Part shown: in pieces, positions 1 through 11,000 of the stretch | Layout of the letters: every line of letters begins with the position of its first letter | Position numbering within the stretch: the stretch's first letter is position 1 | Assembly: GCA_012064415.1 (NCBI GenBank) | Contig: SSNU01000053.1 | Coordinates: forward strand, 143,489-207,488 | Length of the DNA stretch: 64,000 bases | DNA from: Gyrodactylus bullatarudis | Taxonomy: Eukaryota > Platyhelminthes > Monogenea > Gyrodactylidea > Gyrodactylidae | Reading direction: 5' to 3' | Notes under the pieces: model-generated | What the model saw: only the letters and a program-made list of their open reading frames with translations | What the model was told of the DNA's origin: nothing | Database searches by the model: none | Made by a program: the position numbers and the translations under genes

Positions 1-33
1 TTTAAATGCATTTATTATTTACTTTTTTTCTAG

Positions 34-707
34 GAGATCTTCTTGAGCAAGATGAATTCGGGAATTTTTATTTTAAAGATCGTCTTGGAGACACTTTTAG
101 ATGGCGAGGAGAGAATGTTTCTACAAATGAAGTAGAATGTGTAATTTCCCATGGTGTCAAGTTGAATGACTGTGTTGTCTATGGCGTAAGAGTACCAAAT
201 TATGAAGGAAAAGCAGGAATGGCAGCAATCGTACTTGATCAAAATAAAGAAAAAAGTGATGCAAAACTCTATCAATCCGAAACTCTAACTAGGTCTAAAG
301 ATAGTGGAATTGGTGTTATAGACAATATAATTGAAGAAATCACAATCGATTCACCAAAAAAAGATAATTTTGAACGTAACAGGATGGAAAATTTTGTGAA
401 AAATTTGAAAACTTACATGGAGAAGAATTTGCCTCCATATGCTCATCCTCTTTTTATAAGAATTTGTAAGAATATATCTATTACAGGTAGGCATAATAAG
501 TTTTAGAGAAATAAATATCTTAGTTATATATTTATTTTATTTAAAGGTACCTTTAAAATGAAGAAAATCAATCTCGTCAACGATGGATTCAATCCTGATG
601 CATGTTCAAGTGACTTTTTATTTTATCTCAATTCTGCCAACAGGACTTATGAGTTACTCAGTGAAAAGGTCTATGCGAACATAACTAATGGAGTCATCAG
701 ATTTTAA
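34..707 (+). CDS. FATP: Long-chain fatty acid transport protein / very-long-chain acyl-CoA synthetase (SLC27 family), last two exons, 5' partial
   Basis: Membrane-associated enzyme that couples fatty acid uptake to acyl-CoA synthesis. The window opens in an intron; the acceptor AG at 32-33 is followed by an exon 34-486 whose first codon completes the Gly of the conserved TGDLL motif. It then reads GNFYFKDRLGDTFRWRGENV and STNEVE, the diagnostic FATP C-terminal adenylate-forming signature. A 60-bp intron (487-546, GT-AG) leads to exon 547-707, which gives the closing ITGTFK...KINLVNDGFNPD segment and a stop at 705-707. Reading frames join exactly across the intron. Oddity: between GMAAIVLD and NLPPYAHPLFIR, where the family usually has about 20 residues, there are roughly 70 polar residues encoded around 240-420. 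The N-terminal AMP-binding part lies outside the window. The B56 gene begins 335 bp downstream on the same strand. Confidence 0.93.
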
Positions 708-1042
708 AAAATACTCTCTTTGGAACCATTCCAATTTATATTTAACATTTATTTATCAGTAATCTTCATTGTGTGAGAATATAAATTACAAACTATTATT
801 CGACTTCAGAATATCTCATTCAAAATTTATTCACGAGTTTGAGAATTACTTAGACTTTAAAATTCAAATGACTTATAATTATTACAATATAAGAAGTCAC
901 TTATTCAATTTTGAAATACCGGTCTATATGATATAAACAAAAGTATTTGTCTTTGTATAATTTGGTTTGAATCTATACCATGTTCATACCTGGTTTTAAA
1001 AACAATACCTTTGAATGACTTGAAAACAACTTATTGTTACTT

Positions 1043-2904
1043 ATGATGGCTGACGTGATTAATAATTCGATAAACGAAAAACTTTCTCTACGACCAGATT
1101 GTAAATTTAATGGAAGTCTTAACCAACAAACTTTAAATCATCACAAAGATCAGGATAATCATTTCAATTTACAATTTAAAAATACTATAACGGAAAGACC
1201 ATCTTTTGATGATGTATCCGCTACAAAAAGACAACAGTTATTTCATAAGAAAATTGAACAGTGTTGTAAAGTTTTTGATTTTACCAGTGATAAAGCATCT
1301 GATATTGAAGAAAGAGAGGCAAAGACAAACATTCTAAACCAGCTCATTTCCTATGTTAGATCGCACAGAAACTCCCTGACTGAAGAAGCTTATCCTCTTA
1401 TTGTCAAACTTGTTGAGAAGAATTTACTTCGAACGCTTCCACCTGCTAGTAATCCTGAATTTGGTATTGAATTCGATCCGGAAGAAGATGAGCCCACTTT
1501 AGAGGCAGCATGGCCCCACATGCAGCTGATTTATGAATTTTTGTTACGAATCTTAGAATCTGACGATTGCAACGCTGAAACTGCTAAAAACTATTTTAAC
1601 CAAGATTTCATCTTGAAAATTTTAGAGCTATTTGATTCAGAAGATCCACGTGAACGTGATTTAATCAAAACCATTTTACATCGTATTTACGGCAAATTCA
1701 TTTGTCACAGACTTTTTATAAGAGATCAGTTTACCTACATATTTTTCCGCTTTATCTACGAAACAGAGCGTCATAACGGAATAACTGAGTTACTTGAAAT
1801 AATTGGAAGTATAATCACAGGTTTCTCAGTACCCCTCAAGGATGAGCATAAAAATTTTCTCATTAAAGTTCTGATGCCTCTTCACAAAGTCAAATCATTA
1901 TCCATATACCATGCTCAGTTAGCTTACTGTGTTGTTCAATACCTAGAAAAGGATGCATCATTAAGTCAAATAGTTGTTCTTCGCTTATTGAAATATTGGC
2001 CAAAAATGCATTCTCCAAAAGAAGTCATGTTTCTGAATGAACTCGAAGAAATTCTTGATGTTATTGACCTCATTGAATTTCGTAAGATAATTAAACCATT
2101 ATTTAAACAGTTGGCCAATTGTGTTTCTTCTCCTCACTTCCAAGTACGTGAAATTTTGAGAAAAATTTCTTCTTTTTAAAATTAAACTTATCTTCTACAA
2201 GGTTGCAGAAAGAGCTCTTTATCTATGGAGCAATGAATATATAGTCAGTTTGATGAGTGAAAATATCAGGGAAATTCTTCCTATAATATTCCCTGCTCTT
2301 TATCGAACCAAAAATCACTGGAATAAGTTAGTGAAAGTTGTCCAAGTCTGAAAATATATTTGATTGATTATCATCTGTTTTTTTCAGGACAATCCATGGC
2401 CTGATATATAATGCATTAAAATTATTCACTGAAATGAATCATAAACTTTTCGACCAATGTACTCAAGAGTATCGAGAGAACTTGAAAAAGTAAGTACAGA
2501 GTAATTTAGTCTTAAAAACAACTTTTTCATCTAATATTTTATTCAAAACTAGAATGCAACTAGATCAAGAGCGATATGAAAAGATGTGGAAAACTATTGA
2601 AATGACTGCTCGAACTCGTCCTGAATTCAAAGATATTGTCTGTGACAGAAAGGAAGAAACTTTGGAATCTTTTATCCACGGAACCTGTGCATCAGACCAA
2701 TACCATGATTTCGAAGAAGAAATTCCACATGAATTAGCCAGTTATTCTGACTTTTGTCCATTTTCATTCAATGATTGTAGATGGCAAAAATCAGAATATA
2801 ATTCTCAAGATAAAATCAAGGAAGATATAGAATCCGCTACTCCAGAGAATATTAAGCACACTCTGGATAACTTGAAGATAGCCTCTGAAAATTATGTAAG
2901 CTAA
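1043..2904 (+). CDS. PPP2R5: Serine/threonine protein phosphatase 2A, B56 (B') regulatory subunit
   Basis: Targeting subunit of PP2A: an all-helical pseudo-HEAT-repeat protein that binds the A/C core and recruits LxxIxE-motif substrates. Four exons: 1043-2143, 2202-2326, 2388-2489 and 2553-2904, separated by introns of 58-63 bp with GT-AG ends; the joined frame is 559 codons plus stop. Start chosen at the ATG at 1043 (a second ATG follows at 1046); the reading frame is open further upstream but only from TTG. The core is strongly conserved, for example [46 protein letters not shown] (part of the substrate-motif pocket), [19 protein letters not shown], and across the splice sites SSPHFQ|VAERAL and [17 protein letters not shown]. 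The N-terminus is short and polar. The last about 90 residues after EKMWKTIE are acidic and unlike the usual B56 tail. Intron positions are supported by conserved residues on both sides. Confidence 0.95.
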
Positions 2905-3078
2905 AACAAATATTGTAGTGAAAAAGTTAGCATTCTCACTTTTATTTTCACAAATAATTCTCTTATTTATTATCTGATTTAGTGAGAACGGTAATGTTGG
3001 ATTTCTCTACCAAATTAAAGAAACAACTAAAAAAAGTAAATTATTTTATATATTGTTGAACTAAATCACATAAGAAAT

Positions 3079-3084
3079 AATAAA
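3079..3084 (+). terminator. Polyadenylation signal AATAAA, candidate for the B56 gene
   Basis: Canonical hexamer 175 bp after the B56 stop codon. In an AT-rich genome AATAAA is common, so the assignment rests on position only. Confidence 0.4.
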
Positions 3085-3276
3085 AGTGAGAATGCTTGTT
3101 TTTATTAAAGGGTAGAAAAAATAATATTAGTTTTTATGAATTAACCTTCCCAAGTTATTTTGAAGATGAATTTAAAAGAAAAGATTTTAATAGATAAATA
3201 TCCATACTAATGATATAATTCAATTAGATAATTATTATCTATTGGTTTATAAATAATTTTAATATATTATCAATAA

Positions 3277-3995
3277 TAATTAGGGTGGAAAATAAATGGA
3301 ATAAAATATTGAAAAATATCTTAAAAATGGCAAATAAATCGCAATTATGGAAAAATGGGGGGAAATTTTAGTCCATTGCGTTAGCATACGAAATACAAGT
3401 TTCTTTTTTGAATGTTTAATTCTTATCATGAAAATACTTTAGTTTTGAAAAATATCTTTCTACATAAGCTGAAATCGGCTTCCATCTCAACAAAAGATTT
3501 TACTCCATAGTACTAATATTTTCATCTTCTGATTTTACATTTTTTGAATTTTTTTCGGTTTCGCTGGCTTTTCAAGTATCCTTTTTAAAGGATCCTCTTT
3601 ATATCGAGATTCTGCACGATTTCAATTCCTTTCCTTAATGAAGTTTTATAATTCTCCATTTTTTATTCAATAGTTTTTAATAGCTTCAACCCATTTTGTA
3701 GGGAACGGAGTTTGAGGCCTTCTCAAATCTGAGAGGAAATCTCTGCGTGATTTATTTTTAATGGTGCCTTAACAGAGCCTAGGTAAGAAATTAATAGGAG
3801 AAGATGGGAAACCGAGACAAATGAGGACACAAAAGGATCGGAAAAAGGGGAAAAATGGAAACTTGAGATTAAAATGGCAAAAAAATCGCAAAATTATCTA
3901 GGAAACTAAAAGGTGTAGAGAATTAATTTTTTGATATTTTTTTAAAAGCACAGTTGATTATGATATCAAAAATCGAAAAATTTCCACCCTAATTA
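3277..3995. mobile_element. Non-autonomous terminal-inverted-repeat element (MITE-like), about 0.72 kb
   Basis: Perfect 15-bp inverted ends, TAATTAGGGTGGAAA at 3277-3291 and its reverse complement at 3981-3995; the match extends a few bases outward into TAATAAT, so the target duplication cannot be separated. A subterminal direct repeat is also present: AAAATGGCAAATAAATCGCA near 3326 and a near-identical AAAATGGCAAAAAAATCGCA near 3872. There is no coding capacity inside. Family unknown. Confidence 0.65.
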
Positions 3996-4127
3996 TTAAT
4001 AATAATACATTCAGTTATTTTTCAAAAAAATTTTTTGAATTGTTATCGATAACAAAAAAATATATATAGTCCTAGAATTTATGTATTTTTTATATAAACA
4101 AAATTTTTCTTTACATTATAAAATCTC

Positions 4128-4643
4128 TCAAAGATTAAACATCATTCTCTGATAGTCAATCAAGTCTACTTGACACCTTGAGTTAAATTTCTCTGTGACA
4201 ATTGGTTTCACGACGATTCCTTTTTTCTTGCTTGGGCGATTCATTATGCATGTTTGACATAAAGACATGTAATGGGTTATTTGTTCTTGGCTTATATTGA
4301 CGTAGTATTTGTCAACTTCTTTTTTGGTGTATTTAATTCCTTTATGACCCACGGATTTATGACACTGGTCGATGATTTCAAAGATCTCTGAGTATCTCAC
4401 GTAATAACCTTTGTTTATTCCTTCATTGTCCTTAGAATAGATTCTTTGTTTTTGATTTATGACTTCAACGCCTTTTCTCTTTCTCAATCTGTATATTTGA
4501 GGTTCCTCTGCATATTTGATTGAGGTATCCATTAATTTACGAATTTGATCATCGTACATTTCGTCCGTTAGTATTTTAGAGTTGCCATTTTTTTCTTGAG
4601 ATAAAAGAAGCTCGTAGAAACGTGTTTTCATTGACTCTGTCAT
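4128..4643 (-). pseudogene. Truncated DDE integrase-type transposase (KRBA2/SCAND3-like), zinc-binding N-terminal part
   Basis: A 171-codon minus-strand ORF starting at ATG 4643. It contains an HHCC zinc-binding domain (H95, H100, C129, C132 in the context CHKSVGHKG ... YMSLCQTC), then a linker ending NSRCQVDLIDYQ, the start of an rve integrase catalytic core with D160 as the probable first catalytic Asp. After that the reading frame runs into unrelated residues and a TGA, so the DDE core is lost. This arrangement is typical of integrase-derived transposons annotated in arthropods as KRAB-A domain-containing protein 2-like or SCAND3-like, related to Ginger-type elements. It resembles the integrase remnant at 62650-62899 of this window. 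A domesticated short protein is conceivable but truncation within the catalytic core makes a dead transposon more likely. Confidence 0.8.
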
Positions 4644-5067
4644 TGCTAAAATGAAGTCTGACTATGTTTATTTTACCCATTGCTATTTGGACCAATAAAA
4701 TTATTGCAGAAAAATGAGTCTGCTAAATTAAATGACAATGTAATTTAATATCAAACAGAATCTAGAACTGTTCTGGTGAAACGATTATGTTCTGCATTAC
4801 ACTAATTATATTTTCAAAAAATCTAGATTAATGTTAAAACAGTGTAAAGTAATGTATTTTGTCAATGTAATTTTCTGACCTCTAAAATCAGGGTCTGACC
4901 CTTGTAATCCATAAGGTTATGTACGATTACAAGCCCCATCGAAAAGGGACAGAGGGGTTAAATGTTTTCGTTACACTTTAGGCAAGTCACTTGTATATTG
5001 CAAAAGCATAGACCGTATATGCTAACAGGCATATACCGAAAAGGGGCAGAGAGGAAAAATATTTTCG

Positions 5068-5108
5068 TTACACTTTCAACGTTGAAAGTGTAATTAATTA
5101 CACTTTCA
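5068..5108. repeat. Two overlapping perfect 26-bp palindromes
   Basis: 5068-5093 is a perfect palindrome centred on AACGTT and 5083-5108 another centred on AATT; both use the arm TGAAAGTGTAA. The related unit CGTTACACTTTAGGCAA occurs at about 4968 and again at about 5114, with further TTACACT copies near 4796. The cluster lies just upstream of the broken integrase gene and may be the transposase-binding terminal region of that element. Confidence 0.75.
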
Positions 5109-5310
5109 TCATTCGTTACACTTTAGGCAAAACATATGCAAATTTATACATTCTTTTTGTGATTATATTAACCGTGATGGCAAAATTATGTTGCATTAAT
5201 AGTAGACCATATATTTAAATAGCCAAATTTATAGATATGAACCTCGAAATTTGTCAATACAGCTAGTTGACATTAGGATTAGAATTTCCTATTTTTCTCC
5301 GAATTGGCAG

Positions 5311-5630
5311 TAACACAAATATTTTCTGAATCCCATGATAAAATGTGCCCATAAGTTGTTGAAATAAAAAGTAAAAGCTTTTATTCACCTCAAACCTCTC
5401 GTCTTTCTATCCAGCATGACTGATGGTCATGCTACCTCAGAATATCTTTCAGGAAATAAGGCAGCTAATGTCCCTAAAAAACCAATTCTGCCGAAATTAG
5501 ACTAAACTTTTAGTCTAAAAGTTGAAAATTTGGGGAAATTTCAAATTCCAAAAATAGCAAAATTTTATCAGATTGCACTTTTTTAACAACTTATTGGTTC
5601 ATTTCATAACGTGATCCAAAAATATTTGTG
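5311..5630. repeat. Imperfect inverted-repeat element, about 320 bp
   Basis: Left arm 5311-5361 (beginning TAACACAAATATTTTCTGAA) is mirrored by 5585-5630 (ending CCAAAAATATTTGTG) with scattered mismatches. There is no ORF of note. Probably an old MITE; ends and target duplication not resolved. Confidence 0.45.
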
Positions 5631-8041
5631 CTCCTGACTATCAGGAAAAAAATATTGAATTTTTTGTAAAAATAATAAATTCTCATCTTCATTCCAAGTA
5701 TGTTTATAGTTCTAAATTAAAAGCTAAAGATGATGTAATTACACCCATGAGAAAGATATGAGAACGAACGAATTAATTGTAGTTATTCATAAGCATTAAA
5801 CGGTTTTTTTCTCCAGTCTTAATCCTGGATTTATAATAAATCTATCTACTCGTTCATTCTCGATCATTCGCACCTAGATTTTCCCCTAGACTCTTTTAAC
5901 TTTATAATCAGCGTGCTAAAAATGAATTTGTTTAAATAATCAGTGCAAATTTTTATTGAAATTCTAAATGAGTTTTACTCAAAGAGAACAAAGATCTTGA
6001 TTAAAGCCTTGACATACTCAATATCAATGTCAGATGATTTTACGAGAAAATTAATGACATTAAATATGTGAGAATTCTTAGATTAGAATGGTACTAACTT
6101 TCAAAAGTATTTTCTTTACCTGGTCATTATAATATTGATCGAATATTTTTAATAAAAGAAATTATCGGTTTTATCCAGGGCTATTCAGATAAATGCTAAT
6201 CACTCCTCTCTAAATTCTTCCTTGAATATATCAATTGTGAGTGATCCTGAATCTAATCAGATACTTGATTTACTGTTTCCAATTTATTCAAATGATTCTA
6301 TGATCTAACATTCAATAATTCTTTCACTGTTCAATATATTATTGGGTAATTTAAAAAGTATTTTTTTAATTATCTTAATGTTTCATTTAATAATAGAAAA
6401 CCGCATTAACTTATGGCAGTTAATTGAAATTCTATTTTGAAAGAAAGCATTCCAAACTTTTTTGAATTTATACATTTCACCCTACTTATCTCTTTCAATC
6501 TGATATTTATATTTTCAATTAAATACATTTTTTCCTCTACTAAGCATTGGTTTCTTCTATAATACATGCTTAGAATAAGTGTAAAATTGACAAATTTTGG
6601 GTAAAAAGGGTTTAGTTGAATTAATTTATCTGATCATCTAAGAATTTTATTTTCGTTAGTAATACTAAAAAGATGAAGGCCTTTTTGTAAGATCAATTCC
6701 TAGTCAACTTTAATTTTCGTATTTTTTATCCTAGGATCAATTAAATTTGTGATTATTTTCTTTTGGCACAATATTATTTTGGCATTGATAAAATTCATAT
6801 TCCCCCGATTCTCTTTTTCAAATATCTCTATTATTGCTTTAGAAATCCAAAGGTTTCTCTAATACCGACATCAAAGCGAATGAGAAGCTCCTTTTATCTT
6901 CAATTTGCCGAAAGAGTGATACAGCTAAATGATAATCACAAACAGAATTTGATCAGTCTTTAAACTTCATGAGTTCATGCTCAAGAATTTCTCCTTTTGC
7001 CGTTACTCACATTGATCCAAATGGTTATGTGAAACCTTCTTTTTTCAGAATTAACGATAACAGCATTTTAAAAGCATAATAACTTTATTCTGGCTTTAAC
7101 TTTTTCAATCAATTCAAAGATATGATTTGAATTATTCCATTACATCATAATGTTGAGTGATTACATCAGAACACATTGATGAGTACCAGAATTCTTAAAA
7201 ATATTGAATCAATACGTGAAGACTTTGGCTTTCTCTCTCCATGAATATATGTAATAAATATATCAGAAGCTACTTCAAACATTTTTACTTCCTATTTTTT
7301 TTCATTCAAAACATTTATTATTGTTATAATACTTTCTTACATCGTGCGCAAACAATTGTCAATAATAAATAATATTTATTTAATAACTCATATTTTTACT
7401 TTGAAGTAGCTTCATAAAATTATCTGATGATAAAGAAAAAAACGTATTTAAGGAATATGAGTAATAATTATGTTGCTTTTTAATATACCAAAAAAGCTAC
7501 CAGAGGTAGATGAAATTTACAGAATAAGTTATAAGAAACGATTTTTATTTTCTTTTCAAAAATGTACTGGATCTTATTTCTTTTTGAGATTAATGTTCAA
7601 GTCCGAATATATGGGCGAATCTATAGAGTATTTGCCCCCTCATATTTTGTAGTAGTTCAACTGAATGAAAAAGAGACTCAAGGCTCTTTATCATGGATGG
7701 TATTAAAAAGAATCTCTGGCTTAAAGATTAAAAATTAATAAGAATCAAAAATATAAAACTTCATGCTTCGATTCAAGGAATTTTCAGACTTGTAACAAAC
7801 ATATAATTTGATCAGGTGTATCAGGTTTACTCACTGCTCTAAATTTACATTTTAATTTATAATTAGAATGTAAAAAGAGAAAATAAATGTGATTCTCTTT
7901 AATTATTGACTACTGAAAAATATTAATTTTTTTAAAATTGACTTTAAACAACGTCAATTATTATCGCGAATTATCTCTAAATATCTTTCTATTTATTTCT
8001 CGAGGTCAACATTTTTATTCTGAACACTATTCAATTGAAAA
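5631..8041. other. Intergenic, non-coding stretch upstream of the alpha-2-macroglobulin cluster
   Basis: About 2.4 kb of AT-rich sequence. Only short ORFs (up to 66 codons, one of them from TTG) without domain or splice support. The last 80 bp must hold the promoter of the first macroglobulin gene: an ATTATCG motif at 7960-7966 followed by TTATCT at 7971-7976 resembles the arrangement upstream of the second gene. Confidence 0.6.
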
Positions 8042-11000
8042 ATGTTAACGAGATGTATAATCTTCTTGTTGATGCCCATAATTCTGATCAAGGCTTTAGG
8101 GAGTATTGTGGAGAAAACCGAAAACCAAAATAGCCGAAAAACATCTTATCCCACAATCATAGAACCCTCGGCGTATATCCTAGGCCAGAGACAACTAACA
8201 AAGATAATATTTCCAATAAAAGACAAATCTCCAAAGTATTTGCATGTCAAAATTATGAACGAGCGTGAAGAAATTTGTGAATTCGATAAAGAGCCAGAAA
8301 TTTCAAAAAATTTGGCCTCTTTTACTTTTGAAACAAGTATAATGGTTGATCGAGATATAAAACACAACTTAATTGACATTTCTTACAAGTTCATTGATGA
8401 AAATGAAGAAATAATTGATTTCTACACCAGTACACTTCCGGTCGTCAAAATAACTCCGATGATCATTCTCGAGATAGATAAGCCAATCTATCGTCCTAAA
8501 GAAACAATCAATATACTTCCAATCATACTCGACTCTTATAAGAATTTTGGACTTGAACTTTCAAGGAATATAAATTGCTATGCTAAAACAATTGAGCCTG
8601 CAAATATAGCCAGTGGAGATGACTTTAAAATAATTTTACATAATCCCACTGGAGAGAAAATCAAAGTTTGGAAGAATATCACACATCACAAGTTAGAGAT
8701 ATTGAAATATGAGTTATTTGATGATTTAATCGAAGGGGATTGGCAACTTACTGTCGAATATCAGGAGAAACAAATATATCAAAAAAGTTTTATGGTTCAA
8801 CATTATATCTTGCCAAGATATCTAACTACTATCGAAGCTGTTACAATCCCTAGACATGTGAATGACTCTGAGTTGGTTCTAAAGTTTTGTGCCAAATACA
8901 CCAAAGGAGGATTCATTAGAGGTACAGTGAATGTCAAGCTAACTGTAAATTCAAGAAATTTCGAGTTTATTGAGCAATTGAGCTATAATTGTGCTTGGCA
9001 TCAACTGAATGATCTTGATTATAAAAATGTGAAATCAAAAAAAATTGTTTCAGATTATCTGTATCTTTATGCTACATTTGAAGAATACGGTTCAAAGGAA
9101 ACCGTTACCAAGAACTTTGATAAATATTTTGAACTAAAACATGATTTTAATCAAATAACAGAACTGTTAGAAGAAAAAATTAATCAAAAAGATTTCATAT
9201 CTATCTTGAGGATTAACCCTATAAATGTGAAGAACAAAAAATTCACAATATCCTCACCAAGCAATAAAAATATGGTATTTATTGGAAAAGTTAGCAATAA
9301 TCGATCAACGGAAATAGTTTTGCCAAAACTTCAAAAGGACTCTATATTTGTTTTAGCTGAAACAAAAAAATCTGAAGAAATATATCCAAAGAATTCAACT
9401 CAATCTACTAAGGATTTTGTTATCATAGAAGAACCCCAATCCGAAATCAACTGCTCTCAAACAGTAAAATTAAAAATCATTATTGAACCAACAACGCCTG
9501 ATTTTCAGTTGACAATTCTTTCCAATAACATTAGATTGAATTGGTTAGGAGTGACTTTGACCAAAGAAGATTTTCAAATCTGCAGAGATCGTCAGGATAT
9601 TCTTGGGCATTACAAATGTAACGAGGATAATTCAATAACGTGTACGGAGAACTTTCATGGTCCTAATTGCATGTACAGGAGAGATAATACTCCTAATTTT
9701 TTCAAATATCACACTGGTGAAACGTTCTTGCGCACGAGCTTAAATTTAGAAAAGAAAAAAAACCAAAGAGAGTTTCTAGTTTATGATTTGGAAATTCCTA
9801 CAAATGGATTCATTGGAACTGAATTAGACATAACTTTTATCAAGTATAATACTGGTGATCAGAATATTGCACAAACAAAATATAAAGCGAAAAATTCTAA
9901 AAAATGCCAAACCATGTCGAAAATAGTTAAAAGTTCGTTCAAATTTTCACAATCCCAATCTGTTCCTGGAGAGAATGTCTCACTTAAGATCAGTATTTTA
10001 CCTCAAAAGTCTCAGGACTTCAATCATGATACAATTTGTCTCTTGAAAGGTTACGATGTTACTTTGGCCGAATTCGAAAGGAATAAAAATTACATTATAA
10101 ATTACCAAAGATATATTGACGAAATTGAAGACCGGCTTTTTATTAAATGGAAGTTTAACTATAACCAAAGATCCCTCATGCCAACCGGAAAATTTAGCTA
10201 TCTTCCTGGATATTTTCCTTACAACCATAGTCTTACATCAGGAAAAAATTATGGGGAACGTTTAAGCAATGCAATAATAAGAAATAGGAATCAAAATAGA
10301 TTTGAAAGAGTTCGATCTAATTTTCCAGAGGTATGGTTCTTCCGATTGCAAGAACTGGCCATTGGACAAAAGGATAAGAGTAGAAGAGAAGTCTCAATAA
10401 GTTTAACAGCTCCTGATACAATTTCAATTTTCAATGCCTCTTCCATTTGTTTATCAGAGAAAAATGGAATTTTAGTCCCTGAAAATCTTGCTTCATTAAC
10501 TGTTAAGAAAACATTTTTTCTTGATATTCATCCACCAAAGTATTTAAAGCAGTCGGAAATCGTTTCAATTCCCATAACAATTAACATTCAAGATGTTATA
10601 ATGATGAATCAGACAAATCTAATTGAAATCAGCATCAGTATCAATACAGACGACTGGGATTATTATGGGCCAACGTTTTTTTTGTTTTGTTCAAATAGAT
10701 TGAATGAAATAATTTTCCAAACAAGATTGATGGCAAAGAGATTGGGCAAACTATCAATCGAAATATCTGGAAAATTTATCAACAATTCCAAAGATTGCAA
10801 TAGTATGAATTCCACAAAGGAAACTATATTCACTGATAAAGTAATGAGAGAAGTTATAGTCAGACCACAAGGTGAAGTTGTCGAACAAAATATTAACATT
10901 TATTTGTGTCAAGATGAAACACGAGAGATTATCCTACCTCCAATAATCAAAGATTCTCTAAGAGTTTATGTTACAGTTAGTACAAGCCATATCGGGTTAT

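Noticed and set aside
1034..1042. Upstream TTG start for the B56 gene
   Set aside because: Not an ATG; the ATG at 1043 is the first plausible start.
6763..7652. Two plus-strand ORFs of 60-66 codons upstream of the macroglobulin cluster
   Set aside because: No family resemblance, one begins at TTG, composition like the surrounding non-coding DNA.
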